Shown here: positions 53,499-63,379 of the stretch, piece after piece | Numbering within the stretch: position 1 is the stretch's first letter | Layout of the letters: every line of letters begins with the position of its first letter | NCBI GenBank assembly: GCA_015063605.1 | Contig: SVTV01000006.1 | Coordinates: 34,238-98,237, forward strand | From: Oscillospiraceae bacterium | Lineage (GTDB): Bacteria > Bacillota > Clostridia > Oscillospirales > SIG627 | Reading direction: 5' to 3' | Length of the DNA: 64,000 bases | Position numbers and translations under genes: made by a program | The notes under the pieces: model-generated | Told to the model about the DNA's origin: nothing | What the model saw: the letters and a program-made list of their open reading frames with translations, nothing else | Databases searched by the model: none

Positions 53499-54788
53499 TT
53501 ATTCGGTCTTATCATATGCTCCGCTATCGGGAACATGTATTAGTTTTATATCTGCTCCTACTGCGGAAAGCTTTTCTATCACTCTCTCATAACCGCGCTG
53601 TATATGGTAAATATCATCTATTTCGGTAATACCGGAAGCAGCGAGTCCGGCTATCACCATAGCAATACCGGCTCTGAGGTCAACTGCTCTTACGCGGGCG
53701 CCCATAAGCTCACCCTTACCGCTTATGACCGCTACTCTGCCATCTACTTTAATTTCCGCGCCCATTCGCTTTAACTCTTCGACGTAACGGAATCTATTCT
53801 CAAAAACGCCCTCTGTAATCATACTCGTGCCGTTGGCAAGGCAAGCAAGAACTCCTATCTGAGGGTTCATATCTGTCGGAAATCCGGGATAAGGAAGCGT
53901 TTTAATATTCACCTTGGAAAGATCTCCCTTGCGCTCTACAACTACCGCTTCATCCTCTTCTTCCACATTAACATTCATCTCAACGAGTTTTGCGGAAATA
54001 GAATCAATATGCTTTGGTATCAAGTTGGAAACACGTATCCTTCCGCCTGTTGCCGCAGCCAGTATCATATACGTTCCCGCTTCAATCATATCCGGAATAA
54101 TCGGATAAGTTGTGCCGTGGAGCTGTTTGACTCCGCGTATTTTTATAACATCAGTTCCCGCACCGCTTATTTTTGCTCCGCAAGCATTCAAAAAGTTAGC
54201 TGTATCAACTACATGAGGCTCATGAGCGGCATTTTCGATAATTGTAGTACCTTCAGCTTTTACAGCAGCTATCATCGTGTTGATAGTGCCACCTACGGTT
54301 ACAACATCCATGTATATAGAAGTTCCTTTAAGACCTTCATCTGTATTGGCATCTATATAGCCGTCTCTGACGGTAACCTTCGCTCCTAAAGCTTCAAAGC
54401 CTTTTATGTGCTGATCTATCGGACGCTGTCCGAAATCACATCCACCCGGGCAACCAACATAAGCCCTTCCAAATCTTCCGAGCTCTGCACCGATGAGATA
54501 ATAGGAGGCTCTCATTTTTCTGACAAGATCGTAAGGGGACACGCCCTGCTTTGCAGATCTCGTATCAATATAAGCTGTATTTCTGTCTTTACGCTCTACT
54601 TTTGCTCCCATGCTTCGCAATATCTCAAGAGACACATTTATATCTGCAATATCGGGTAAATTTTCAATCAAACATTTATCTTCAACAAGCAATGTGGATA
54701 AAACGATAGCTACAGCTGCGTTTTTCATACCTGATACACTTATTTCTCCATTAAGCGGTTTCCCGCCATGTATAACGATTTTATCCAT
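53499..54788 (-). CDS. murA: UDP-N-acetylglucosamine 1-carboxyvinyltransferase
   Basis: A 429-residue enzyme for the first committed step of peptidoglycan synthesis, moving enolpyruvate from PEP to UDP-GlcNAc. The catalytic Cys is in PGGCDFGQRPIDQHIKGFE (near residue 115), so it should be fosfomycin-sensitive. MDKIVIHGGKPLNGEI at 54788 is the family start; GAAAGG is 13 bases upstream. It follows the YycH/YycI-like pair. Confidence 0.96.
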   Translation of the reverse strand: MDKIVIHGGKPLNGEISVSGMKNAAVAIVLSTLLVEDKCLIENLPDIADINVSLEILRSMGAKVERKDRNTAYIDTRSAKQGVSPYDLVRKMRASYYLIGAELGRFGRAYVGCPGGCDFGQRPIDQHIKGFEALGAKVTVRDGYIDANTDEGLKGTSIYMDVVTVGGTINTMIAAVKAEGTTIIENAAHEPHVVDTANFLNACGAKISGAGTDVIKIRGVKQLHGTTYPIIPDMIEAGTYMILAAATGGRIRVSNLIPKHIDSISAKLVEMNVNVEEEDEAVVVERKGDLSKVNIKTLPYPGFPTDMNPQIGVLACLANGTSMITEGVFENRFRYVEELKRMGAEIKVDGRVAVISGKGELMGARVRAVDLRAGIAMVIAGLAASGITEIDDIYHIQRGYERVIEKLSAVGADIKLIHVPDSGAYDKTE

Positions 54789-54902
54789 ACCAAACGCTAT
54801 TCCTTTCAAGTTACATGACAGTATATCATTTTTTCGCAAAAAATAAAAGGGGTTTTTGATTATTTTTTTAGTAATTTGTAATTTTTTTTAATTTCAGCAG
54901 TT

Positions 54903-55829
54903 TTATATGCCTTCTCTAACATATCCGCTTACAGCATCGGCGAATAACACTCTGCCGTCTTCAAAGCAGATCCTATAGGTCGGGACAAGATAGAATCCAC
55001 TTTCTGAATAGAAAACTCCTCTGTATACAAGCTGCATATCACTTACGGTACCTGAATCATTTGCAAGAAAAAACAATATATTGGCACCATCATAAAAGTC
55101 CGTATTATGTTTCTCCTCAACTTCACCGAACACATATGTCCCCTTAATAAGAACGACCTTTTCATCCTTTACGCATACAGCCACTCTGTTTTCGCTTACA
55201 GTAAGACCGTTGATACGCTGAACCCCGAGATAAAAGCTATAAACTCCGTACCCAAAACGCTCGGTGAATGTGATATCATTTAATAAAGGCGCATCGGAAG
55301 GATCCAAAACAACATCCTTCAAAAGCTTAAGTACATGTCTATCATTCATAAGCTTTTCACCGGATGTAACGCCTTTCAGTATCTGTTCGGCAAATTCATA
55401 TATATCTTCTGCGGAATCATGCGTGAGATCTTGAGAAGGAGAATCGATAACAATCGGAAATTCTCCGGTATCTCTATACATAAACTCCGAGTTTTCCTTA
55501 ATCTCGAAATAAACTTCATCAGAAAAAAATGCCTTGCCGCCCGGAAGCGAAAACACAGCACAATCACGGGAAACGAAATTATATGCTGCCGATCTCAAAA
55601 CGCTTTCCCTATTCTCATACCTTATTATATCGTACGATTCAAGAGAGCTGTAAACTGTTTCCGGCCGTACAAAAACACCTCTGTTTTCAAGTATGCTGCA
55701 TGTACTCTCAATAACATCAACAGACAACGTATCGGTTTTTTTCTCATATGCTTCTATAGCGCAGAAAAAGAAAAGATCTATACATAAAAGCATAAATATT
55801 ATAAAAACTTCCAGACGGGAGGAATTCAT
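54903..55829 (-). CDS. YycI-like membrane-anchored protein
   Basis: A 308-residue protein with one N-terminal membrane helix (EVFIIFMLLCIDLFFFCAI) and an extracytoplasmic domain of ~275 residues. Size, topology and position directly after a larger similar protein match the YycH-YycI pair that restrains the WalK sensor kinase in Bacillus. Direct sequence similarity is weak by eye. No walR or walK gene is nearby. It is 20 bases after the previous gene and 114 bases before murA. Confidence 0.5.
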   Translation of the reverse strand: MNSSRLEVFIIFMLLCIDLFFFCAIEAYEKKTDTLSVDVIESTCSILENRGVFVRPETVYSSLESYDIIRYENRESVLRSAAYNFVSRDCAVFSLPGGKAFFSDEVYFEIKENSEFMYRDTGEFPIVIDSPSQDLTHDSAEDIYEFAEQILKGVTSGEKLMNDRHVLKLLKDVVLDPSDAPLLNDITFTERFGYGVYSFYLGVQRINGLTVSENRVAVCVKDEKVVLIKGTYVFGEVEEKHNTDFYDGANILFFLANDSGTVSDMQLVYRGVFYSESGFYLVPTYRICFEDGRVLFADAVSGYVREGI

Positions 55830-55849
55830 TTTTTACCGTGCCTTCCCTT

Positions 55850-57340
55850 TCAAGATAAGGTGATTTCGTCCTGACTGCTGCCGATACGTTCATACGCCCA
55901 TTCAGACAGCTTCCAATCTCCGTAATAATCTAAATTATAATACAGGAACACATCGAATATTTCTGAATTATTCGTTTCTTCTCCGACACTTATCAACTGT
56001 GCAAACGTTTCAAACGGTATGACCGACGGTCTCGGATTAAAATCACTTCCGAAATAGAAGCTTTTCAGCTTCACAAAAACAATCTCATTTTCACATACTC
56101 CTACCGTTATGTACGGCTCTTCCCCGCAAGCGGAGATTATCCTTATACCGTCAAAATAGTAAGAAAATTTAAAATAAACAATATCATCTTCTGCATCAGC
56201 GATCACCTGACGCAAACGAAGCTCTGCTTGACCTCCAAAAAATATTGTAGGTAAGGACGATACAAAAATACTGGCCGCTTCGGTCATTTTTCCGAAAGAG
56301 TTACCGCTCTTTTTTCCTCCAATGAGCTGAGAAACCAAAAGATTACCATCGGCTGCTTCATACAGTATATCGCCTAAAGGTGAAATAGTCAAGGCAATAT
56401 TTTTATCTGCGAATACTATGTTCCCATCGGAAGTATAGCTTTTGGTTATTGCAGGATTGATATTAAAGCTGTCGAGTACCGGTCGCAGATAAGAATTCTG
56501 AGCAAAAGCGTTGTCTGCATTTTCGGAAAAATCCGTTATAGGCTGTTCAACAGTTATATAAGAAGACACTACCGCAGAAGATACTATTGGGTAATCAAAG
56601 CATGTTCGAAGTTCTGTCTTGATATCTTTTGTTTCATAGGAAAAAGAAAAGGAACACATATCAACATTACTATTATATTCAGACAAGAGCGTATTGTTAA
56701 AAATATTCCCAGCCGTTTTATTCTTTTCGGTATATAGTGAGTAATTATTTCCGTCATCTCTCGCATATGCCGAAAGCTTCCCCTCATCGTCTGTAAATAT
56801 AACCATGCATCTTATATAAGCACCGTAATTATTACACAACTCAGCAGAGCTTCCGCTATACACAGCCGATATCGCAGCATCGGGAAGCTCATTATCAAAT
56901 TTTATAAACAAAGAATCCTTACTGCTTAAAACATTTTTATATGCTGCTTCGGGACTCTCAACAACTTCGGCACGTACCGCTTCGGAGGACAGCATATACG
57001 AAACAAACTTTCGCAACTCACCGTAAACAGAACGCATCAGCTCATCACTGCAATATACCCCTTTTCTTTTTCCATCGCAAGTCAATCCTATAAAATCGGG
57101 GGTAACATGATGAGAACTTGCCTCGTACATCTTACTGTTATCGGTATCACTGTCAAATATCCACATTCTGTCAGCGGGAAAAGCACTATACGCCTCTCCC
57201 GATTCCGTCGGCTCCAGTCTTTGAGAAGTAAGACGAGACCATAACACTGCCAAAAAAATACATAAGATAACGATCGCCGCATGGCGCAAAAAGCGAACTC
57301 CGCTTTTTTCCGCATTAACTTTCAATCTGATTATTTTCAT
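55850..57340 (-). CDS. YycH-like membrane-anchored protein
   Basis: A 496-residue protein with a short cytoplasmic N-terminus, one membrane helix (RHAAIVILCIFLAVLW, about residues 19-38) and a large beta-rich extracytoplasmic region. It matches YycH of the WalRK system in length, topology and gene order (YycH then YycI). Identity is inferred mainly from context. It starts 8 bases after holB, so it is in the same transcript. Confidence 0.5.
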   Translation of the reverse strand: MKIIRLKVNAEKSGVRFLRHAAIVILCIFLAVLWSRLTSQRLEPTESGEAYSAFPADRMWIFDSDTDNSKMYEASSHHVTPDFIGLTCDGKRKGVYCSDELMRSVYGELRKFVSYMLSSEAVRAEVVESPEAAYKNVLSSKDSLFIKFDNELPDAAISAVYSGSSAELCNNYGAYIRCMVIFTDDEGKLSAYARDDGNNYSLYTEKNKTAGNIFNNTLLSEYNSNVDMCSFSFSYETKDIKTELRTCFDYPIVSSAVVSSYITVEQPITDFSENADNAFAQNSYLRPVLDSFNINPAITKSYTSDGNIVFADKNIALTISPLGDILYEAADGNLLVSQLIGGKKSGNSFGKMTEAASIFVSSLPTIFFGGQAELRLRQVIADAEDDIVYFKFSYYFDGIRIISACGEEPYITVGVCENEIVFVKLKSFYFGSDFNPRPSVIPFETFAQLISVGEETNNSEIFDVFLYYNLDYYGDWKLSEWAYERIGSSQDEITLS

Positions 57341-57348
57341 TCACAAAA

Positions 57349-58326
57349 TCATATAAGAGTATTGACTGCCGAGGAAGCACAAGATGCATTGACATTCTTA
57401 TTCGCAGATCTCAATAATTCCGATGTAATGTCAAAAAGCTTGACGATCGATCTGCCGTTTGCTTTCTCGGACGCTCTTACCGCATCTTCAGCACTTCCGT
57501 AAATCATAAGCTCTGTATCCTCGGAAGCGTATTTTACCACAAGCAGATCTCTTGCGGCAAGGTTTATCATAGACAGAACAAGAAGCATACTGTCTTTTTT
57601 CTGACCTTGTTCAAGATACAGGCTTCGCTTAATGGGATCGTATCCCTTTACAAAGGCATCCACATACAAAAGAGCCTTGCTTCTTGCCTCTGTCATTTCT
57701 TCATCGTTAAGCAAAAGCTTTGCTTTGCCGAGAGAGCCGGAGGACAGTAAAGAAGCAAATCTTATCTTCTCTTTGCTTTCATTAGTAAACTCTTCGCTCA
57801 AAGCATTATATATGCTTTCAAACGAAAGCTCCTCCGTTTTCATCTTATAAGATCTTGAAACAACTGTTGGCAAAAGAGATGTGATATCATCGGCAAGCAA
57901 CATATAAGTTACATTTGCAGGTGGCTCTTCTATTCCCTTCAGAAGTGCGTTCTGAGCCTGTATATTCATTTTATCGGCAGGCCTTATTATATAAAACTTC
58001 CGGTCGCTCTCCGTAGGAGTGAGTTGTGCCGAGAGAACGGTCTCACGGATCTCATCAACGGTTATTCCCGTCTTTTCCTCATCTGCTGTGACCTCGCAAA
58101 CATCGGGATGGATACCCGAAAAGATCCTTTCACACACAGAACAATTACCGCAAGGCACATTTTTTGCCCCTTCCCGGCAAAGAGCAGAAGCGGCAAAGAA
58201 CCTGGCAAGCATAAGCTTTCCCGTACCGGAAGCACCTTCGAATAAATAAGTACCCAATATTCTGTTGTCCGATACTGCCTCTTCCATATATTTCAAGACA
58301 GTCTTATTTCCTATTATTTCTCTCAT
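57349..58326 (-). CDS. holB: DNA polymerase III delta' subunit
   Basis: A 325-residue clamp-loader subunit with AAA+ fold. P-loop-like GASGTGKLMLARFF (the usual Ser/Thr is Leu), four-Cys zinc module CREGAKNVPCGNCSVCER, and the SRC-equivalent region VVSRSYKMK are visible. Loss of the P-loop Ser/Thr fits the delta' role, which need not hydrolyse ATP. Linked to the ricT neighbourhood as in other Bacillota. Confidence 0.9.
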   Translation of the reverse strand: MREIIGNKTVLKYMEEAVSDNRILGTYLFEGASGTGKLMLARFFAASALCREGAKNVPCGNCSVCERIFSGIHPDVCEVTADEEKTGITVDEIRETVLSAQLTPTESDRKFYIIRPADKMNIQAQNALLKGIEEPPANVTYMLLADDITSLLPTVVSRSYKMKTEELSFESIYNALSEEFTNESKEKIRFASLLSSGSLGKAKLLLNDEEMTEARSKALLYVDAFVKGYDPIKRSLYLEQGQKKDSMLLVLSMINLAARDLLVVKYASEDTELMIYGSAEDAVRASEKANGRSIVKLFDITSELLRSANKNVNASCASSAVNTLI

Positions 58327-58363
58327 TTAGGACCGTCTCTTTCAAATGATATAATTGCGATCT

Positions 58364-59755
58364 TTAATTTTTCAGAACACGAACTTTTGGAAACTGCTTT
58401 TTTAACCGTTCGCATTCTTCCCTTCCGAATATCTCACCGGGAACTACTGCGGGTATTCCCGGAGGATACGGTGCATATACCTCCGCACTGATCCTTCCTT
58501 CCGCTTCGCTAACGGGAACCGTCTCCCAATTGCTTACCATAGCAACCTTGAGAGATGTTCCTTTTTTCGGAAAGGAGTATGCTTTTTTCTTGTTTGTTAT
58601 GATTCTTTCCGATATTGCGGAAGCATTTTCCTTTTCCGAAAAGAAAGATGCAAACGCTTCCGTAAGAATAGCCGCTTCCTTTTCTGAAAAACTGTAAGGA
58701 AACAGCATTACGAGCTCGCTTTCCGTATAAAACTCACAGAATATTCCCTTTGATGCAAGAAATCCGGAAAGTTTTTCAAAATCGATCTTTCCTCTCAATA
58801 CCGCCCTCATCGGATCATCAGTTAAGAATGAGTACTGTTCGCCGAATACATTTCCGACCTGCTTTATCAATGATGATGCGTGCTTCAGATCATCAAATAT
58901 ACCGTCTGTAAGCCTGCTTCTCACATATGCCAAGGCGGCATCAACAGATGCAAGCAATACAAAATTAGGGCTTGTAGAAGAGAAAACCCGCATCGAAGAA
59001 AGGATATTCTCCCTTATGGATTCGCGGGAATTATTTGTTTTTTCAAGAAATCCGAACGAAGTATGCAGTATAGCAGTACCCGTCATGGATGGAAGAGTCT
59101 TATGCACGGAATCGATAACGAGATCGAAACCGCATGAGAGAGGATGAAACCCTTTGAGCTCCGTAAAGTAAAGATGAGAGCCGTGCGAATTATCGGCTAT
59201 AAAAACAGTGTCATTATCAAAAAAACTTTTCAAAGCTTCAAAGCTTCTGAATACCTCTCCGTAATAAGATACAGTCGTAACTATAACCGCATCGCTCTTC
59301 TTATAGGTAGATGCATCCCTCGGATCAAACCATTCCGGCTCTATCCCAAGAAGTGACATAGCGTTCACAACGCTTTTATGGCACATTCTGTCACATAAAA
59401 ATGTCACTTCTCTGTTTTTCATCTGCCTTTTTAATTTATAGACAGTAAAAATTGCTGTTTGGATGCAGAGAGTCGCCCCCTGACATGAAAAAAAGCTGTC
59501 AGAAGCACCGTACATACGAGCGCATTTTCTCTCGCTTTCAAGTATACAGCCTTCGGGACAAAGAAGATCATCCGTCTCACAGATCTCCGTTACATCAACG
59601 GACATCAAAGCATCAAGGTATTCATAAGCTCCGTCAAAAAGTTTCGGAGCTTTTCCGCCATGTCCCGGCATATGAAGACGCACGCTTGAGATTTTTCTGT
59701 ATTTTTCCAGCATCGAGCATATGGGTGCATCGGATAAAAATTCACTCTTTGTCAT
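58364..59755 (-). CDS. Orn/Lys/Arg decarboxylase-family PLP enzyme
   Basis: A 463-residue fold-type I PLP enzyme like Bacillus YaaO/SpeA. Motifs RLHMPGHGGK, FLCDRMCHKSVVNAMSLL, VIADNSHGSH and the PLP-lysine in DSVHKTLPSMTG are present. The C-terminal domain is short, as in YaaO-type proteins. It probably decarboxylates a basic amino acid for polyamine synthesis. Gene order with holB follows the yaaO-tmk-holB block of Bacillota, but no thymidylate kinase gene lies between them here. Confidence 0.88.
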   Translation of the reverse strand: MTKSEFLSDAPICSMLEKYRKISSVRLHMPGHGGKAPKLFDGAYEYLDALMSVDVTEICETDDLLCPEGCILESERKCARMYGASDSFFSCQGATLCIQTAIFTVYKLKRQMKNREVTFLCDRMCHKSVVNAMSLLGIEPEWFDPRDASTYKKSDAVIVTTVSYYGEVFRSFEALKSFFDNDTVFIADNSHGSHLYFTELKGFHPLSCGFDLVIDSVHKTLPSMTGTAILHTSFGFLEKTNNSRESIRENILSSMRVFSSTSPNFVLLASVDAALAYVRSRLTDGIFDDLKHASSLIKQVGNVFGEQYSFLTDDPMRAVLRGKIDFEKLSGFLASKGIFCEFYTESELVMLFPYSFSEKEAAILTEAFASFFSEKENASAISERIITNKKKAYSFPKKGTSLKVAMVSNWETVPVSEAEGRISAEVYAPYPPGIPAVVPGEIFGREECERLKKQFPKVRVLKN

Positions 59756-59970
59756 AACGACTCTTTCGGATTTGCGGATACATGTGAAAACGACGAAGAA
59801 ACTTCTTCGATATTACCAAAGGCGCAGCTTTTCTTTTCCGTGCACTCAGCTTCGCAAACTTCGCTGTAGCATCCGTTTTCTCTGCAGCAAAGAATGGGGA
59901 CATTCCTTTTCAACGCAGAGCAATACCTTTCCTTATATCCGCTTATTCTTTTATTTTTAAGATCCTTCAT
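59752..59970 (-). CDS. Small cysteine-rich protein upstream of the decarboxylase
   Basis: A 72-residue protein with six Cys (RYCSALKRNVPILCC, NGCYSEVCEAECT, KSCAF), suggesting metal binding. The ribosome-binding site GAGGTGAAGT is strong and its end overlaps the decarboxylase start by 4 bases, so translation is very likely. I do not recognise a named family. Coupling to the decarboxylase suggests coordinated expression. Confidence 0.72.
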   Translation of the reverse strand: MKDLKNKRISGYKERYCSALKRNVPILCCRENGCYSEVCEAECTEKKSCAFGNIEEVSSSFSHVSANPKESL

Positions 59971-60044
59971 ACTTCACCTCGGGAAAAATATTCAATGTGA
60001 CTATTATTCCCGAAAGAAGCAGATAAATTACCGGTCATACACTT

Positions 60045-61322
60045 TTACTCATGAAATGCCGGAGAAAAGCTGTCTGTTATTTTCAAAGCCATTGCAAGCG
60101 CCCATGAGGATGCGAGAAATCTTATATATTCTCTTTCGTTTTTGCTTCTTCCGAAAACAAAACGTTCAGTAAGCACTTTATCTTTATATCTTGCGCTGAT
60201 GTAAACGAGTCCGACAGGCTTTTCATCGGTTCCGCCGTCAGGTCCCGCTATACCTGTAATTGCAACAGAAACATCGCTTCCCGAAAGACTTTGAACTCCC
60301 GCAGCCATTTCCTCAGCTGTCTGTGCACTGACTGCACCGAAGCTTTCAAGAGTCTCTTTCTTAACTCCGAGGACGTTCATCTTTGTCTCATTGGAATAAG
60401 AGCATATACCGCACCCGAATATCGAGGAAGATCCCGGTATCTCCGTTATTCGTTTTGAAACAAGACCTCCCGTACATGATTCTGCTGTCGATATGGTAAG
60501 ACCCTTTTCCGAAAATCTTTTCACAAGAACGTTCTGAAGGCTCTCTCCGTCTATACCGTAAATACAGTCGCCTACTACCGACGCAATATCAGATATTGCT
60601 TTATCGGCAAGTGATTCGGCGGATGCCTTATCGGGTGCGGATGCAGTTACTCTCAAAAGCACCTCCCCATCCTTTGCATAAGGAGCCACGGTAGGATTGA
60701 GTGATGTCTTCATGATATTCTTCAATGCATCTTCAACCGCAGATTCACCCATTCCGAAAATATTGATATTCTTCGAAAAAAGGATATTACCGCTGTCAAG
60801 GGACGAAAGCACGGGATACACCTTCGCTTTATACAAGGCTTCAAGCTCTCTGGGAGGACCCGGAAGCATGAAAACAAGCTTATTATTCTTATTTATCATA
60901 ATGCCGGGTGCAGTTCCGTTTTCATTGTGAAGAGCCACTCCGTCAACCGGTACGAGAGCCTGCTTGAAATTGTTATCGGTCATTTTTCTTCCCATTCTTT
61001 GGAAGAAGCCGACAATGGTGTTCTTCACTTCTTCGTCCATGACGAGCTCTGAACCCATTATTTCGCAAACGGTTTCCTTGGTTATATCATCGTATGTAGG
61101 ACCGAGCCCCCCCGAGGTTATGATGATATCCGCTCTTGACAAGGCAAGTCTCACAGAGTCAGCCAATCTCTCGTAATTGTCACCGACGACAGACTGATGG
61201 TACACATTTATACCGATGGAGGCAAGCTCCTTTGAAAGGAAACGTGTATTTGTATTTAAAATATCACCGAGCAATAATTCCGTGCCTACGCATATGATCT
61301 CAGCACTGTATTTTTTACTCAT
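60045..61322 (-). CDS. cinA: CinA-family nicotinamide-nucleotide amidohydrolase
   Basis: A 425-residue protein with an N-terminal MoCF/COG1058 domain (SGGLGPTYDDITKE) acting as ADP-ribose pyrophosphatase in related proteins, and a C-terminal CinA domain (AESCTGGLVSKRI and AITGIAGPDGGT) that deamidates nicotinamide mononucleotide. Full family length. It follows prs by 31 bases; both concern PRPP/NAD metabolism. Confidence 0.94.
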   Translation of the reverse strand: MSKKYSAEIICVGTELLLGDILNTNTRFLSKELASIGINVYHQSVVGDNYERLADSVRLALSRADIIITSGGLGPTYDDITKETVCEIMGSELVMDEEVKNTIVGFFQRMGRKMTDNNFKQALVPVDGVALHNENGTAPGIMINKNNKLVFMLPGPPRELEALYKAKVYPVLSSLDSGNILFSKNINIFGMGESAVEDALKNIMKTSLNPTVAPYAKDGEVLLRVTASAPDKASAESLADKAISDIASVVGDCIYGIDGESLQNVLVKRFSEKGLTISTAESCTGGLVSKRITEIPGSSSIFGCGICSYSNETKMNVLGVKKETLESFGAVSAQTAEEMAAGVQSLSGSDVSVAITGIAGPDGGTDEKPVGLVYISARYKDKVLTERFVFGRSKNEREYIRFLASSWALAMALKITDSFSPAFHE

Positions 61323-61353
61323 AAAAACACCTTCTTAAGGTAAGATCAAAAAA

Positions 61354-62313
61354 TCAATTGAATATTGTGGATACGGGAAGCTCTTCATAAATTCTCTCAA
61401 TCGCTTCTGCAAATACGTGAGCTACGGAAAGAACCTTAAAGTTATCGAGAAGCTTTTCTTCCGGTATATCGATAGTGTCGAGGAAAACAGCCTCCTTGAT
61501 AGAGCTTGCCTTGAATCTTTCTACAGCGGCACCGGAAAGAACACCGTGGGTAGCACCTACATAAACTTCTGTAGCCCCGCCCATTTCAACAAGTGCCTTT
61601 GCGGCATTGCAGATAGTACCTGCTGTATCTATAAGGTCATCGATAATGATACACTTCTTACCCTTGACATCACCGATTATATTGCATACCTCGCTGACAT
61701 TTGCGCGGGGTCTTCTCTTATCTATTATGGCAATGGCTGCATTGCATCTCTTAGCAAAGTTTCTTACACGTGTTACAGCTCCAAGGTCGGGAGAAACGAC
61801 AACAACGTCCTCCATTTCGTCCTTGAACTTATCCATGTAGTAGGAAGCAAGAAGCGGCTGACCCTGAAGATGATCGAGAGGAATATCAAAGAAGCCCTGG
61901 ATCTGAGGTGCATGGAGGTCCATTGTAAGTACTCTGTCCGCACCTGCAGTTGTAATAAGATTAGCAACGAGCTTTGCGGAAATGGGTTCTCTTGCCTTTG
62001 CTTTTCTGTCCTGTCGTGCATAACCGAAATAAGGAATAACCGCTGTTATACGCCCCGCAGATGCTCTCTTAAAAGCATCAATCATTATGAGAAGCTCCAT
62101 TATGTTGTTATTAACGGGATTCGATGTGGACTGTACTACAAATACATCGCTTCCTCTTACGGATTCCAATATAGAAACGCCTATTTCACCGTCGGAGAAA
62201 ACGCCTACTTCGCTTTTGCCTACGGGAAGTCCGAGATTTGAGGCTATCTGAGCCGCCAAACGTTTGTTTGAATTTGCAGTAAAAATCTTGATGTTATTGC
62301 CGTGTGGTATCAT
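61354..62313 (-). CDS. prs: Ribose-phosphate pyrophosphokinase
   Basis: A 319-residue PRPP synthase. ATP site region [40 protein letters not shown] and the PRPP loop [13 protein letters not shown] are typical. PRPP is also the sugar donor of the UbiA-family protein at 10764. The start overlaps the maf stop by 4 bases. Confidence 0.97.
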   Translation of the reverse strand: MIPHGNNIKIFTANSNKRLAAQIASNLGLPVGKSEVGVFSDGEIGVSILESVRGSDVFVVQSTSNPVNNNIMELLIMIDAFKRASAGRITAVIPYFGYARQDRKAKAREPISAKLVANLITTAGADRVLTMDLHAPQIQGFFDIPLDHLQGQPLLASYYMDKFKDEMEDVVVVSPDLGAVTRVRNFAKRCNAAIAIIDKRRPRANVSEVCNIIGDVKGKKCIIIDDLIDTAGTICNAAKALVEMGGATEVYVGATHGVLSGAAVERFKASSIKEAVFLDTIDIPEEKLLDNFKVLSVAHVFAEAIERIYEELPVSTIFN

Positions 62314-62936
62314 TTTTTATCATCCTTTCCCGAAACAAGCTGTTCTGATTGCCGCTGTCTCAGATCTGTAATTTTTATACCGAAATTTTTATATAATAGT
62401 TGTTCCGTTTTGAAAAGCGGAAAACCTATGATACTTAAATAATCTCCGTTTGTCTTTTCAACAAACAGCGATGCATAATCCTGAATACCGTATGAGCCTG
62501 CCTTATCATATGGAGGGTAATGATCTATATAGAAATTGATCTCATCATCAGAAAGCTCCCTGAAGACTACCTCGGAAAGATCGTGGCTTGTAACCGTGAT
62601 TCCTTTATAACATACAGTAATACCCGAATACACTTGATGTGTATTACCCGAAAGTGACCTAAGCATTGAAAACGCATCATCCCTGCTCCCGGGCTTTTCA
62701 AGGATCCTACCGTTCAGATGAACTATAGTATCCGATCCTATCACTATATCATCGGATGAATACTTTTTCGAAACGTATTCAGCCTTACGCTTAGACAAAG
62801 TCTCGCATATTTCATCAGGTGAAAGACAATGGTCTATATCTTCATCAACATCAGCAGGACATACCTCGAAGTCTATACCGATATTATTAAATATATCCTT
62901 CCGTCTTGCCGAAGCGGAAGCAAGTACTATCTTCAT
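62310..62936 (-). CDS. maf: Maf-family nucleotide pyrophosphatase
   Basis: A 208-residue house-cleaning pyrophosphatase that hydrolyses non-canonical nucleoside triphosphates. The N-terminal [12 protein letters not shown] (normally LASxSPRR, here Ala for Pro), GSDTIV and the FxEL-type strand [11 protein letters not shown] are visible. It overlaps dut and prs by 4 bases at each end. Confidence 0.94.
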   Translation of the reverse strand: MKIVLASASARRKDIFNNIGIDFEVCPADVDEDIDHCLSPDEICETLSKRKAEYVSKKYSSDDIVIGSDTIVHLNGRILEKPGSRDDAFSMLRSLSGNTHQVYSGITVCYKGITVTSHDLSEVVFRELSDDEINFYIDHYPPYDKAGSYGIQDYASLFVEKTNGDYLSIIGFPLFKTEQLLYKNFGIKITDLRQRQSEQLVSGKDDKK

Positions 62937-63379
62937 TTCACACCCGTGGAACCGAATCCGCCTTCTCCGCGTGCAGTATTCTCAAGTGCATCAGTCACGA
63001 TAATTGTAGGTACACATACCGGAGTTATGACCAACTGAGCTATACGCATACCGTGAGTGACCGTAAAATCCTTATCCGACAGATTGATAAGCGCCACGAG
63101 GATCTCTCCTCTGTAATCGCTGTCGATAACCCCTACGCAATTCGCAAGAGTTATTCCGTTTTTAGCCGCAAGACCGCTTCTTGCATAAAGCATTCCCGCA
63201 AAGCCTCGTTCGATCATAACGGCAAGTCCCGAGGGAACGAGAACTGCCTTTCCCGGCGCTATTACGATATCGCCGTCAAGACACGCACAAATATCCATTG
63301 CCGCACTGCCCTCTGTCATATACTTTGGTATAACGGCATTTTCATTAACCTTTTTAATGTAAAGCTTATTTACTTCCAT
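62933..63379 (-). CDS. dut: dUTP diphosphatase
   Basis: A 148-residue trimeric dUTPase. The five family motifs are visible, including AAMDICA, YARSGLAAKNGI, NCVGVIDSDYRGEI and the C-terminal P-loop-like RGEGGFGSTG. It removes dUTP and yields dUMP for dTMP synthesis. Its start lies within the end of the AI-2E transporter gene (10-base overlap). Confidence 0.97.
   Translation of the reverse strand: MEVNKLYIKKVNENAVIPKYMTEGSAAMDICACLDGDIVIAPGKAVLVPSGLAVMIERGFAGMLYARSGLAAKNGITLANCVGVIDSDYRGEILVALINLSDKDFTVTHGMRIAQLVITPVCVPTIIVTDALENTARGEGGFGSTGVK

Noticed and set aside
56002..56011. AAACGTTT palindrome inside the YycH-like gene
   Set aside because: Lies inside coding sequence, lacks the operator flanks and is explained by codon content.
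61417..62241. Long open frame antisense to prs
   Set aside because: Exact shadow of a highly conserved gene; Cys/Ser/Tyr-rich composition and no ribosome-binding site.
62257..62266. CAAACGTTTG palindrome inside prs
   Set aside because: Encodes the conserved N-terminal KRLA region of PRPP synthase; no operator flanks and no promoter here.
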